In this document: positions 1-8,823 of the stretch, in pieces
How positions within the stretch are numbered: position 1 is the first letter of the stretch
Layout: every line of letters starts with the position of its first letter
Assembly (NCBI GenBank): GCA_013177855.1
Contig: JABLYA010000001.1
Location: 248,001 to 312,000, forward strand
Reading direction: 5' to 3'
Source of the DNA: Ignavibacteria bacterium
Lineage (GTDB): Bacteria; Bacteroidota; Ignavibacteria; Ch128b
DNA: 64,000 nucleotides
Program-made: the position numbers and the translations under genes
Notes under the pieces: model-generated
What the model saw: only the letters and a program-made list of their open reading frames with translations
The model's database searches: none
Told to the model about the DNA's origin: nothing

Positions 1-2
1 GT

Positions 3-281
3 CCTGTTGATGGTGAGTTAGATATTTGTGTTGTAAAAAAAATAAGCAAGCTAAAAGTTTTAAGAATTCTTCCATTAGCGATTTTTGGTAAACATATTAC
101 AAATCCTTCTGTTTACTATTTTAGGTCAAAAGAAATTTCTATAACTTCTGATTTACCCATTTATGTTCATGCAGATGGTGAAATTCGATCTAATGATATG
201 AAGTCAATAAAAATAGTGTTGTTAAATAGACAAGCTAAATTTTTAAGAGATGGAATAAGTTATGTTAATGAAACGACCTGA
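3..281 (+). CDS. Diacylglycerol kinase family lipid kinase, C-terminal end (partial)
   Basis: This open frame enters from the left edge and ends at TGA 279-281, giving about 92 residues. The piece reads as the C-terminal beta-sandwich of the DagK/YegS/BmrU lipid kinases: an early VDGELDI segment, a run of basic and hydrophobic residues, then PIYVHADGE near the end, which matches the family's conserved DGE close to the C-terminus. Such enzymes phosphorylate diacylglycerol or related lipids at the membrane; the catalytic N-terminal half lies outside the window, so the exact substrate cannot be judged. The next small gene starts inside its last codons. Confidence 0.6.
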   Translation, partial: PVDGELDICVVKKISKLKVLRILPLAIFGKHITNPSVYYFRSKEISITSDLPIYVHADGEIRSNDMKSIKIVLLNRQAKFLRDGISYVNETT

Positions 282-468
282 ACATAAGCGTTTTGACTAC
301 ATTCCAAGATATTATGAGCCCGAAAAAGATAAATCTCAAAAATTAAAAGATCGTATTGAGATAGCAAGAAAGTCTTATCTTTATAAAAAGAAGAATAATC
401 GTCTAATTATTTATTTTTTAATAATAATTCTAATTATTTATCTAGCAATTAAGTTTGGTTTGTTATAA
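262..468 (+). CDS. Small single-span membrane protein, unknown function
   Basis: 68 residues. The N-terminal half is charged and contains RFDYIPRYYEPEKD, a pattern I associate with small conserved proteins of Bacteroidota-like genomes, though I cannot name the family. Residues 47-66 form one hydrophobic helix, so the protein is probably anchored by its C-terminus with the basic part in the cytoplasm. It overlaps the end of the upstream lipid-kinase gene by 20 bases, suggesting coupled translation. A second ATG lies two codons in (268), and neither has a strong ribosome binding site. Function unknown. Confidence 0.55.
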   Translation: MLMKRPEHKRFDYIPRYYEPEKDKSQKLKDRIEIARKSYLYKKKNNRLIIYFLIIILIIYLAIKFGLL

Positions 469-527
469 AAAAAGAGTAAAATTAGTTTACATAATAGATA
501 TTATTTGACATTTATATTTTCAAATTA

Positions 528-2309
528 TTAAATAAAAATGTCCTTTGTAATCTCTTGTTCGTGAGTACTAAGAAATACAAGTAAGTTTTCTACTTTTATT
601 ATTCCCAATAATTTATTACCTGTCAAACTGACAACCGGCAATTCATCCAATTTGTTTTCAATCATTAAAATGAACGCATCATAAAGAGTTTTATCAACCG
701 TAATCTTAAACTTCACTTCTTTAAAGATATCTTTAGCTAATAAAATATTACTTAATAATTTATCCTCTCTGATTGCTATACGAATATCTTTCTCATTAAT
801 TTTGCCTTTCAAGCTATTATGATCAGAAACAACATAAATTTGATCAGCATCAGTCTCTAAAAATTTTTCAATTACCTTATTTATTTTTTCAGTCTCAACT
901 ATTGTAATTGGATCTTCCAGCTTAATATTGCTTAAAGTGTAATTCATTAAAATATTTAAAGATTTAGATTTATCAATTTTAATTCCTTGTGATTTTAAAT
1001 GGTAAATATTAATCGAAGTTTTATAATAAATCTGCACCAAAATATTACTTGTTATAACTGCTAGCATCAAGGGTAAAATCATTGTATAATCACGAGAAAT
1101 TTCAAAAATCAAAAGCATTGCTGTAATTGGTATAGAATGTATTCCTGCAAGAAAAGCCCCCATAGATGACAGTACAACCGCTGAATATGCAGACTGAATT
1201 TCAAGTATTGGATTAATTATATGAAAAATAAAAGAACCCATAAAAGCCCCTAAAAATAAAGCTGGCGCAAATAGACCACCAAATGCTCCAGAATTATAAA
1301 TAATTCCTATGAAAATGAATTTTAATAAAAATACAATAATTAAGTAAATAGCTGTAAATTGAGAAATAAACAATTTATTGATCGAATTATATCCAATTCC
1401 AAAAATCTCTGGAAAATACAGTGAAGTAAATCCAAAAATTAATCCAATTATTCCCATTATTAAATACTTTTGATTTGAGAATCTTAGGAATAATCTGTTG
1501 AAAAGCACTTTCAAAACTTCTTGGTATTTTAAAAAAACAATTGAGAATAATCCACTTATAATTCCAATTAATATAAAAATATATAAAGAAGCATAATTTG
1601 CAAATTTTATAGCGGGAATTATTAATATCGGAAGATCTCCAAGAAAAGCTCTCGTTATTGCAGTTGAACTCACCGATGCAACAATGATCACAGACAAATA
1701 TGTTGTATAAATGTCATTTAGTAAAATCAATTCAATACTGAAAAAGACACCTGCTAAAGGTGCATTGAATATTGAAGAAATCGCAGCCGATGCTCCAGCA
1801 ACTGTAAAAATTTTTACTTTTTCATCGTGTATTTTTATTAATCTAGCTAAATTACTGGAAATGCCACTTCCAATTTGTGCTGCAGGTCCTTCCGGTCCTA
1901 AGGTCAATCCAGTAGATAAACTTAGACCAGAACCTAAAAAATTTATTAAAGTATCTTTGAGTTTTATATTCCCCTTTTGATATAATATAGAAACAATAAT
2001 ATCCGTTACACTTCGACGTTTAAAATCTTTAGGGAAAAATTTATATAATAATCCCTGAAGAAGCATTCCTAAAAACGGAACAAAAACTATTAACGGTAGA
2101 AATGAGAAAAAAGAACTAATGCTAAAAATTAAAGTATTTAATCGCTCAATGAAATAATGAAAAGAAATCGATACAAAACCAACTACAATTCCAATTACAG
2201 CTGCACTGACCAATAAAAACGAATAATTAGTCAATGCAGCTGATCTAAATTTAGCTAATTTATCTTTAATATTTTGTCGAATACTTTCAATACTTGAAGA
2301 ATCCTTCAC
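528..2309 (-). CDS. ClC-family chloride channel/antiporter with C-terminal CBS pair
   Basis: 593 residues. The membrane part (about 25-440) shows the ClC signatures: LGPEGPAAQIG near residue 140 keeps the gating glutamate of the GxEGP motif, and GGLFAPALFLGAFMG near 345 is the GGxFxPxL motif. FEISRDYTMILPLM follows in the last membrane segments. Residues about 450-590 form two CBS domains, which usually bind adenine nucleotides and gate the channel. The keeping of the gating Glu hints at a chloride/proton exchanger, but that is inference. The start is GTG at 2309, inside the last codons of the dehydrogenase gene (23-base overlap), so translation is probably coupled. Confidence 0.9.
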   Translation of the reverse strand: MKDSSSIESIRQNIKDKLAKFRSAALTNYSFLLVSAAVIGIVVGFVSISFHYFIERLNTLIFSISSFFSFLPLIVFVPFLGMLLQGLLYKFFPKDFKRRSVTDIIVSILYQKGNIKLKDTLINFLGSGLSLSTGLTLGPEGPAAQIGSGISSNLARLIKIHDEKVKIFTVAGASAAISSIFNAPLAGVFFSIELILLNDIYTTYLSVIIVASVSSTAITRAFLGDLPILIIPAIKFANYASLYIFILIGIISGLFSIVFLKYQEVLKVLFNRLFLRFSNQKYLIMGIIGLIFGFTSLYFPEIFGIGYNSINKLFISQFTAIYLIIVFLLKFIFIGIIYNSGAFGGLFAPALFLGAFMGSFIFHIINPILEIQSAYSAVVLSSMGAFLAGIHSIPITAMLLIFEISRDYTMILPLMLAVITSNILVQIYYKTSINIYHLKSQGIKIDKSKSLNILMNYTLSNIKLEDPITIVETEKINKVIEKFLETDADQIYVVSDHNSLKGKINEKDIRIAIREDKLLSNILLAKDIFKEVKFKITVDKTLYDAFILMIENKLDELPVVSLTGNKLLGIIKVENLLVFLSTHEQEITKDIFI

Positions 2310-3138
2310 CAGTTTTTCGACCTAGTTTATTTGCTGCAACCATCTTCTTTAATAATGGACAAGGTCTATACTTAGGATCATTAAATCCTTCATACAAAAC
2401 TTCCATAATGGCTAAGCAAACATCAAGACCAATAAAATCAGCCAGAGTAAGAGGTCCCATTGGATGATTCATCCCTAATTTCATTACTGTATCTATATTC
2501 TCTGGTGTAGCTACACCTTCATAAACACAATATATAGCTTCATTTATCATTGGCATTAAAACTCGATTTGAAACAAATCCAGGATAATCATTTACTTCTG
2601 CCGGTACCTTTTCAATCTTCAAGGTAAGATCTTTAATAGTTTCAAAAGTTTCATTTGAAGTCAGATACCCTCGAATAATTTCAACTAATTTCATAACAGG
2701 CACTGGATTCATAAAGTGCATACCGATAAATTTACCAGGTCTATTTGTTAGATTTGCCAATTTTGTTATTGGAATAGATGAAGTGTTTGATGCTAATATT
2801 GTATGTTCACTTAATTTAGATTCTATTGCTTGAAACACCTTCTTTTTAATTTCAAAATTTTCATTTACAGCTTCTACAACTAAATCAATCTGATGATTAA
2901 GATTCTCAACTCCAATAATTGGTTGGATATTGTTTAAAGTCAATTGTTTTGCATCCTCTGTGATGGTTCCTTTCTTAATCATACGATCAAGATTATTCGC
3001 AATTGTTGAAAGGGCTTTATCTAAAAGTTCTTTTGAGATATCAATTAAAAAAACTTTAAAGCCATATTGAGCAAAAACATGAGCAATACCATTGCCCATT
3101 GTTCCAGAACCAATAACTGCAATATTTTTAATTTCCAT
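2287..3138 (-). CDS. hbd: 3-hydroxybutyryl-CoA dehydrogenase
   Basis: 283 residues, the usual family length. The N-terminus has the NAD-binding Rossmann motif IGSGTMGNGIAHVFA; residues about 110-145 carry NTSSIPIT and GMHFMNPVPVM, typical of the catalytic region, and the C-terminal helical domain ends GRKTGEGFFKY as in this family. It oxidises 3-hydroxybutyryl-CoA to acetoacetyl-CoA or runs in reverse. The thiolase gene lies just upstream (15-base gap), so the two give the first two steps of a C4-CoA pathway (butyrate-type metabolism, or degradation of 3-hydroxyacyl-CoA); no crotonase or acyl-CoA dehydrogenase is seen here. A good ribosome binding site (AGGAGG) precedes the ATG. Confidence 0.93.
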   Translation of the reverse strand: MEIKNIAVIGSGTMGNGIAHVFAQYGFKVFLIDISKELLDKALSTIANNLDRMIKKGTITEDAKQLTLNNIQPIIGVENLNHQIDLVVEAVNENFEIKKKVFQAIESKLSEHTILASNTSSIPITKLANLTNRPGKFIGMHFMNPVPVMKLVEIIRGYLTSNETFETIKDLTLKIEKVPAEVNDYPGFVSNRVLMPMINEAIYCVYEGVATPENIDTVMKLGMNHPMGPLTLADFIGLDVCLAIMEVLYEGFNDPKYRPCPLLKKMVAANKLGRKTGEGFFKY

Positions 3139-3153
3139 TTTGACTTCCTCCTT

Positions 3154-4320
3154 TTAATTGATATTTTCAACAATAAGGGAAACAGCTTCACCTCCACCAA
3201 TACACAAAGAAACTAAACCATATCTGGAATTTCTTCGCTTCATTTCATAGATCAAGGTTGTTAATAATCTGGCACCTGATGCACCGATGGGATGTCCAAG
3301 CGCTACTGCTCCACCATTAACATTTACTTTCTCATGTGGAATACCTAATTCTTTCATAACTGCTATTGTAACCATAGAAAACGCTTCGTTAATTTCAAAC
3401 AAATCAATATCTGTTATGGTTAACTTTGCTTTTTCCAAAGATTTTTTTATAGCTCCGATGGGGGCTAAAGCAAATTTTTGTGGATTCATTGCAAAAGCTG
3501 CTTGTGAAATTATTTTTACCAATGGTTTAAGATTATATCTTTTTATTGTGTCTTCGTCAGCAACTAATGTAATTGCTGCTCCATCATTCAGTTTTGAAGC
3601 ATTAGCAGCTGTTATTGTTCCATCCTTCTCAAATACAGGTTTCAATGAAGGAATCTTTTCAAATTTTACTTTTTTCGGTTCTTCATCTTCAGAAACTATT
3701 TTATCTTTTACTGAGATGGGTAAAATTTCATCATTAAATAATCCTTTTTCTTGAGCTGCAAGAGCGCGCTTATAACTTTCGATTGCAAAACTATCCTGTT
3801 CCTCTCTTGTGATATTCTTTTCTTTTGCAACTTGCTCGGAACAATTACCCATATGAAGATTACTATAAACATCAATTAATCCATCGTAAAGCATTGAATC
3901 ATACAAACTTTGGTTACCAAATTTAATTCCCTCTCTAATTCCTTTTAGAAGAAACGGTGCATTAGACATGCTTTCCATTCCACCAGCAAGAATTAACGAT
4001 GCATCACCACATTTAATTGCTTGCTCAGCAAGCATTACAGCTTTTAATCCAGAACCACATACTTTATTAATAGTCATACACTCTACAGATTCTGGTAATT
4101 CACCAAATAAAGCTGCCTGACGCGCTGGAGCTTGTCCAATACCAGCACTCAAAACATTTCCTATGATTACTTCATTAATTTCCTCTCCTTTTAATCCATT
4201 TCTTTCAACTACTTTTTTAATTAACTCAGCTGCTAATTTGGGAGCTGGAATTGATGATAGAGTACCGAGAAAAGAACCTATTGGTGTTCTCAAGGCATCA
4301 CAAATAAATACTTCCTTCAT
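3154..4320 (-). CDS. Acetyl-CoA C-acetyltransferase (thiolase)
   Basis: 388 residues, full length. The acyl-binding cysteine lies in NKVCGSGLKAVM near residue 87; the catalytic His is in NVNGGAVALGHPIGASGAR near 340 and the second cysteine in SLCIGGGEAV near the C-terminus. It condenses two acetyl-CoA to acetoacetyl-CoA or cleaves the latter. It is upstream of and probably cotranscribed with hbd. The short catalytic and loop regions fit the biosynthetic/degradative acetoacetyl-CoA class, but the sequence alone does not settle the direction. The frame opens with ATG 10 bases after the holB stop. Confidence 0.92.
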   Translation of the reverse strand: MKEVFICDALRTPIGSFLGTLSSIPAPKLAAELIKKVVERNGLKGEEINEVIIGNVLSAGIGQAPARQAALFGELPESVECMTINKVCGSGLKAVMLAEQAIKCGDASLILAGGMESMSNAPFLLKGIREGIKFGNQSLYDSMLYDGLIDVYSNLHMGNCSEQVAKEKNITREEQDSFAIESYKRALAAQEKGLFNDEILPISVKDKIVSEDEEPKKVKFEKIPSLKPVFEKDGTITAANASKLNDGAAITLVADEDTIKRYNLKPLVKIISQAAFAMNPQKFALAPIGAIKKSLEKAKLTITDIDLFEINEAFSMVTIAVMKELGIPHEKVNVNGGAVALGHPIGASGARLLTTLIYEMKRRNSRYGLVSLCIGGGEAVSLIVENIN

Positions 4321-4330
4321 TTTTGACCTC

Positions 4331-5457
4331 TTATTTTTTTTGAAATGAGTTTTTTATGAGAAGAATTAATCTGATAAAAATTAAAGTGGAATTAATATAA
4401 TTCTCTAAATAATTCTGAGCCAATGTCAAGAACTCAATAACTTTCTTGAAGTTACTGTCATCTATTACATTAGCTAATTTGATGAGGTTTTGATCTCTAT
4501 TTTCTTCAGAAATCTTTGTTTTAAGAACCAGATAACAGAAACGCAATAATTTCTGTGTAAATTGAATACTTTCTTTTCGATCTGAAATTATATTAAATTC
4601 ATCAAGGTAATTTAGTGCTTTATAGTAATTTGATAGGTATATCATTCTAAAGAAATCAATAAAACTAAATTGTTTATCTTCAGAGAAATTCTCTGATATT
4701 TCGTTGAAATCTGAAGTACTTAATTCAGATAATTCCTCAATAATTTCTGCTAAATTCTCGCCATCAAATTTAGAAATAGCATAGTCTATAATTTTTTCAG
4801 AAAGTTTGTCTCCAAACTTTTTCACCAAATAATCATTAACATCGTTATCCTGTAGAGGAACAAAATTAACTATCCAGCATCGAGATTTTATAGTTGGAAG
4901 AATGGGTTCAAGAGTATGAGTTTCAAGAATAAATAAAATATCCTGGCGTGGTTCTTCGAGGAGTTTTAATAAAGCATTTTGTGATTCTATATTTAATTTT
5001 TCTGCTTCTGAAATTATTACAACTCTCTTATTTATCTCAGGTGTGGAAATGGCAAGAGCTTCCTTTAAATCCCGAATTTGATCAATAGTAATTTCGTTAG
5101 CTTTTGGAAATCTTAATTTTAGGTAAGGATTAACTTTTTTTTTTCTAAGAATGAGTTGACTTTATTTAAGGCTTTACTTTTTTCAGTCTGAGAAGTTGGC
5201 AAAGAAAAAATCAAATAGACATCAGGAGATAAAAAATTGTAAATACTTTTGCATCTCTCACATTCGCCACAAGGGTCAAATTTATTTTTTTTACAATTTA
5301 TTGATTGTGCGAAAGCAAAAGCATGAGCTTCTTTACCAATGCCTTTTTGACCAAAAAAAATTATGGCTGGAGGGTAATGTTTACGTGAAAATATTTTTTG
5401 AAGTGCCTGTCTGGCCCTCTCCTGAATAATTAAATTTTCCCATAAATTATAAGACAT
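4331..5457 (-). CDS. holB: DNA polymerase III delta prime subunit, interrupted by a -1 frameshift at an A10 tract
   Basis: Two frames make one gene. The first (5457 down to the A10 tract at 5144-5135) encodes the N-terminus with the P-loop-like GQKGIGKEAHAF and the zinc module CGECERC, then stops at TAA 5119-5121. Shifting back one base after AAA-AAG opens a frame that runs unbroken from 5134 to 4331 and contains SEAEKLNIESQNALLKLLEE and IKSRCW, hallmarks of the clamp-loader delta prime AAA+ module, followed by the collar domain. Joined length is about 375 residues, normal for the family. The heptamer A-AAA-AAG is the one used for programmed -1 frameshifting in dnaX. Programmed slippage, transcriptional slippage, a real mutation and an assembly indel all remain possible. 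Confidence 0.85.
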
Positions 5458-5459
5458 TT

Positions 5460-5690
5460 TTAATATTCTTCTTCTTCTTCATCTGAGTAGAAGAAATCTT
5501 CATTTGTTGGGAAGTCGGGCCAGATATCCTCTATCCCTTCGTACATCTCATCTGAATCTTCAAGTTCTTCTAAATTTTCTATAACTTCTCTTGGAGCTCC
5601 GATACGATTAGCATAGTCAATAAGTTCAGCTTTAGTTGCTGGCCATGGAGCGTCCAACAGATAAGATGCTAATTCGAGTGTCCAAATCAT
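5460..5690 (-). CDS. DUF2795 domain protein
   Basis: 76 residues. The first 45 match the DUF2795 pattern: a short hydrophobic start (ELASYLLDAPWPATKAELI) followed by YANRIGAPREVIENLEELED. This domain recurs in small bacterial proteins, and its biochemical role is not established to my knowledge. The last 25 residues are very acidic, ending EEEEEY. The gene lies two bases upstream of holB and downstream of the M23 peptidase gene, so it is probably part of the same transcript. Confidence 0.8.
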   Translation of the reverse strand: MIWTLELASYLLDAPWPATKAELIDYANRIGAPREVIENLEELEDSDEMYEGIEDIWPDFPTNEDFFYSDEEEEEY

Positions 5691-5717
5691 ATTACTTAAC
5701 CCCCATCTTTATTTGAC

Positions 5718-6575
5718 TTATTTCAAGAAATAGTAAACAGGATTCTGTTTTTCTCCATTAAAAGAAACTTCGTAATGTAAATGAGGACCTGTTGATAAAC
5801 CCGTACTTCCACATTCTCCAATTTTTTGAAATCTTACAACTTTTTGACCTTCTCGAACATTTGCTTTTGATAAATGTCCATAAGTAGTCTCATATCCAAA
5901 TCCGTGGTCTATTACTACGCACAAACCTAATCCTCCGTTCCAGCCTACGAATTTAACCACACCTGCGCCTGTTGCATAAACCGGGGTTCCGTATAATCCA
6001 TTAATATCAAGTCCTTCATGCATTTTCCATCTTTTTAAAATTGGATGTATTCGCATTCCAAATCCATGATCGGAAAAAACTCCATCCATAGGTACAATAG
6101 CAGGAATACGTTTAGCTAAATCTTCCTTTTCACTAAATGTTTGAACAAGTTTTTCAAATTTTTCCTGCTGGAATTTAATCTTTTGAAGAAGCTGGTCTGT
6201 TTCAAATTTTAATGTGCCTAAATTATTTAAATTTCCATTAATACGATTTTTAAGATCATTGTTTTCTGAGCCACCAATTCCGTATTCAAAATCTAAATCT
6301 AACCCTGATGCAAGTAAAAGCTTTCTTTCAGTTTCATTAATTTTAGCTAAAGTGCCTTGAATCTCATTTAATTTAGCTGTTAATTCCGTAATGGTATTTT
6401 TTAATTTTCTATTTTCATTGATTATGGAAGATGAAGAATTATGAATTAAAAGACTTAAAATGGTTGCAATTAACCCTACGACTAATATAATTAGCCCCGC
6501 AATAAAAGTAGTAACCTGAGCTTTATTAAACTCTCTTATTTTTGAGGATTTATTAAAATGAATTATAATTCTCAT
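5718..6575 (-). CDS. Membrane-anchored M23 family metallopeptidase
   Basis: 285 residues. A transmembrane helix at about 22-45 is followed by a coiled coil (about 50-150) and a LytM/M23 domain (about 165-285). Zinc-ligand motifs are visible: HEGLDI gives the first His and the Asp, and GPHLHYE gives the HxH pair. With all ligands present it could be an active peptidoglycan endopeptidase facing the periplasm; coiled-coil M23 proteins of this form also act as regulators of amidases or in cell shape and division. The ATG start gives an N-terminus rich in basic residues before the helix. It lies between hprK and the DUF2795 gene. Confidence 0.88.
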   Translation of the reverse strand: MRIIIHFNKSSKIREFNKAQVTTFIAGLIILVVGLIATILSLLIHNSSSSIINENRKLKNTITELTAKLNEIQGTLAKINETERKLLLASGLDLDFEYGIGGSENNDLKNRINGNLNNLGTLKFETDQLLQKIKFQQEKFEKLVQTFSEKEDLAKRIPAIVPMDGVFSDHGFGMRIHPILKRWKMHEGLDINGLYGTPVYATGAGVVKFVGWNGGLGLCVVIDHGFGYETTYGHLSKANVREGQKVVRFQKIGECGSTGLSTGPHLHYEVSFNGEKQNPVYYFLK

Positions 6576-6614
6576 TTGTGCCGCAAAAATAAAGAAACAC
6601 TTTCAGATTGTCAA

Positions 6615-7619
6615 TTATTCAAAGTCATGTTCGAAATAATCGATTATTCTCTCAGATTTATTTTTAATTCCTTGCTCTAATCTATTTTTCATATCTACAG
6701 CAGCGTCATAACCATAATGTTTCAATAAATAGTTTAATGCAATTATCTCTGCAATTACTGTTACATTTTTTCCAGGGAAAATTGGAAGTATAACAGTTGG
6801 TATATTGACACCAAGAATATTTGTTGTTATTTGATCTAAACCTGTACGTGTATATTCCTTTGAAGAATCCCATTCTTCCAGGACCACTAAAACTTCAATT
6901 CGTTTTTGATATCTAATTGCTCTGACACCGAAAATCTTTTCAACATTGATTAAACCAAGCCCCCGAATCTCCATAAAATGTTTCATTAATTTTGAGCCTG
7001 TACCCATTAATACTCCTTCACCTTTCCGGGTTGCAAAAACAACGTCGTCGGCTACAAGTCGGTGACCTCTTTCAACAAGATCTAGAGCAATTTCGCTCTT
7101 TCCAATTCCAGATCTTCCTACGAAAAGAAGTCCTATCCCATAGACATCTACAAATGATCCGTGAATTGTGACTTGGGGCGCAAATTGATCATCCAAAAAA
7201 TCACTTAAGAAATAGACAACTTTAGTCGTTGGTAAATTTGAATTGAAAACAGAAATTTTTTTCTCTTTAGCAAGATTTAGAAATAATTCATCTGGTACAT
7301 GGTTATTTGAAAAAACAATGCAAGGTATATCATATTCAAAAAATTTTCTTAATGCTTCTTCTCTTTTTTTATCACTAAGAGAATGCAGAAATCTAATTTC
7401 AGTGTTTCCAAAAATCTGAACACGCGTGTAACTGAATAATTCAAGAAACCCAGCTAAAGCTAATCCAGGTCGATGAATGCTTCTATCCCTTATTTTTTTA
7501 GAGAAGCCATCGTTTTCGGCAATTAAATTTAAGCCGAATAAACGATGGCAGTTCTCATAGAAAAAACCTACATCAATGGATTCTTTTTGATACTCGACTA
7601 AATTTTTTAGATAGTTCAT
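6615..7619 (-). CDS. hprK: HPr kinase/phosphorylase
   Basis: 334 residues. The N-terminal domain is followed by the P-loop GRSGIGKSEIALDLVERG near residue 170, the VADD segment just after it, and the family signature MEIRGLGLINVEKIFG. These features identify HprK, which phosphorylates and dephosphorylates a serine of HPr. No ptsH or PTS permease is in the window, which is common in non-sugar-PTS bacteria where the kinase has a regulatory role. The start ATG overlaps the hpf stop as ATGA, so translation is coupled. Confidence 0.92.
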   Translation of the reverse strand: MNYLKNLVEYQKESIDVGFFYENCHRLFGLNLIAENDGFSKKIRDRSIHRPGLALAGFLELFSYTRVQIFGNTEIRFLHSLSDKKREEALRKFFEYDIPCIVFSNNHVPDELFLNLAKEKKISVFNSNLPTTKVVYFLSDFLDDQFAPQVTIHGSFVDVYGIGLLFVGRSGIGKSEIALDLVERGHRLVADDVVFATRKGEGVLMGTGSKLMKHFMEIRGLGLINVEKIFGVRAIRYQKRIEVLVVLEEWDSSKEYTRTGLDQITTNILGVNIPTVILPIFPGKNVTVIAEIIALNYLLKHYGYDAAVDMKNRLEQGIKNKSERIIDYFEHDFE

Positions 7620-7936
7620 TTCTTCGATCTTACTGCCCTCTTCTTTTCTATGACTTTGGTTTTGAGTTTGGTAAGCTGACGTTCAAGTTTATTTACAGCA
7701 AGATCAATTGATTTTTTAAAATCATCAGTTGATTCTTTGGCTAGGATACTATTGCCATTTAAATGAAGAACAACCTCCGCTGTTTTTACACTATCATGAG
7801 CTCGTTGATAACTTAAGATTACATCTGCTTTATGGATATTGTCGTTAAACTTTTCAAGTCTTTTTACCTCTTTAATGGCATAATCTTTAAGTGATTCATG
7901 AGCTTTAAATCTTCTTGCTGTAACTTGAACGTTCAT
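7616..7936 (-). CDS. hpf: Ribosome hibernation-promoting factor, short form
   Basis: About 106 residues from ATG 7936. A longer frame begins at ATG 7948, but that ATG lies inside the GGAGG ribosome binding site that serves 7936, so the shorter start is preferred. The protein begins MNVQVTARRFKAHESL and has the HPF/RaiA fold pattern with a basic C-terminus (KKRAVRSKK). It binds the 30S decoding region and stabilises inactive ribosomes. It lacks the C-terminal dimerisation domain of long HPF. It sits between xerC and hprK. Confidence 0.88.
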   Translation of the reverse strand: MNVQVTARRFKAHESLKDYAIKEVKRLEKFNDNIHKADVILSYQRAHDSVKTAEVVLHLNGNSILAKESTDDFKKSIDLAVNKLERQLTKLKTKVIEKKRAVRSKK

Positions 7937-7950
7937 GGTTTCCTCCATAA

Positions 7951-8823
7951 TTAAGATTTTGGATGTGTTTTTTTATAAATGTTTTTGAGATGTTCAATGC
8001 TAACATGAGCATAGATGGAAGTCGTTTCAAGGCTTTCATGTCCCAGCAACTCTTTGATTGTTCTAATATCCGCTCCCCTGTTAAGGAGGTGAGTTGCAAA
8101 AGTATGACGAATTAGATGTGGATAAACTTTCCCATCTTCTGAAATTTCAGAAAGATATTTTTTTACCACTCTTTCAATGTATTTCGGATATAATTTTCCT
8201 CCCTTTTTTGTTTGAAATAAATAATCTTTATTATCTCGGTTGAGTCCAATTTCATAAAAGATGTTTTTCAAATTTTCTGTAAGTGGAATTAATCTGACTT
8301 TATTTCCTTTGCCTTTTACTTTTATAAAATTGTTTTCAAAATCAATGTCTGACTTTTTGAGATTACAAATTTCGCTAACACGCATTCCGGTTGAATAAAG
8401 TGTCTCAATTATTACATAATCCTGGAAAACTTCTTCATTGTTTTGTAGAACATTTAATGTAAAGTTCAGGTTATCTTCATCAAGATATTTAACAGTATAT
8501 TTTCCAAATTTTGGATTTTGGATACCTTCCATTGGATTAAAATCAACTAAATCATTGAATAAGAGGAAATTATAAAATGATCTCACAGCGCTAAGGTGTC
8601 GGCTTACTGAACGAGGGCTCAAATTCTTTTCAGAGAGATAAATCATAAATCTTTGTATTGTTCTCTTTGATATATTGTTGATTTCGAAGATCTTATTTTC
8701 AAACAAAAATGAAAGAAAATTATTTAAGTCTTTCTGATATGAAACTAATGTATTTTCTGAAAATTTTCTATAGCTTCTAGAATATTCGATAAATTTTTTT
8801 ATGTATTTTTCTACTTCGTTCAA
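7951..8823 (-). CDS. xerC: Tyrosine recombinase XerC/XerD
   Basis: 290 residues. An N-terminal SAM-like core-binding domain (about 1-95) precedes the catalytic domain with TGMRVSEICNL (Arg, about residue 146), HLIRHTFATHLLNRG (His and Arg, about 238), GH in LLGHESLETT, and the nucleophile in TSIYAHV (about 271). It resolves chromosome dimers at dif, usually with a partner recombinase and FtsK. The start is TTG at 8823, overlapping the topA stop as TTGA; the N-terminal length from this codon fits the family. No mobile-element hallmarks lie around it, so a housekeeping role is favoured over an integrase. Confidence 0.88.
   Translation of the reverse strand: MNEVEKYIKKFIEYSRSYRKFSENTLVSYQKDLNNFLSFLFENKIFEINNISKRTIQRFMIYLSEKNLSPRSVSRHLSAVRSFYNFLLFNDLVDFNPMEGIQNPKFGKYTVKYLDEDNLNFTLNVLQNNEEVFQDYVIIETLYSTGMRVSEICNLKKSDIDFENNFIKVKGKGNKVRLIPLTENLKNIFYEIGLNRDNKDYLFQTKKGGKLYPKYIERVVKKYLSEISEDGKVYPHLIRHTFATHLLNRGADIRTIKELLGHESLETTSIYAHVSIEHLKNIYKKTHPKS

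Noticed and set aside
7951-8823. xerC-like gene as an integrase of a mobile island
   Set aside because: Its fixed operon with topA and hpf, absence of nearby attachment repeats or tRNA, and housekeeping length argue for chromosomal Xer.
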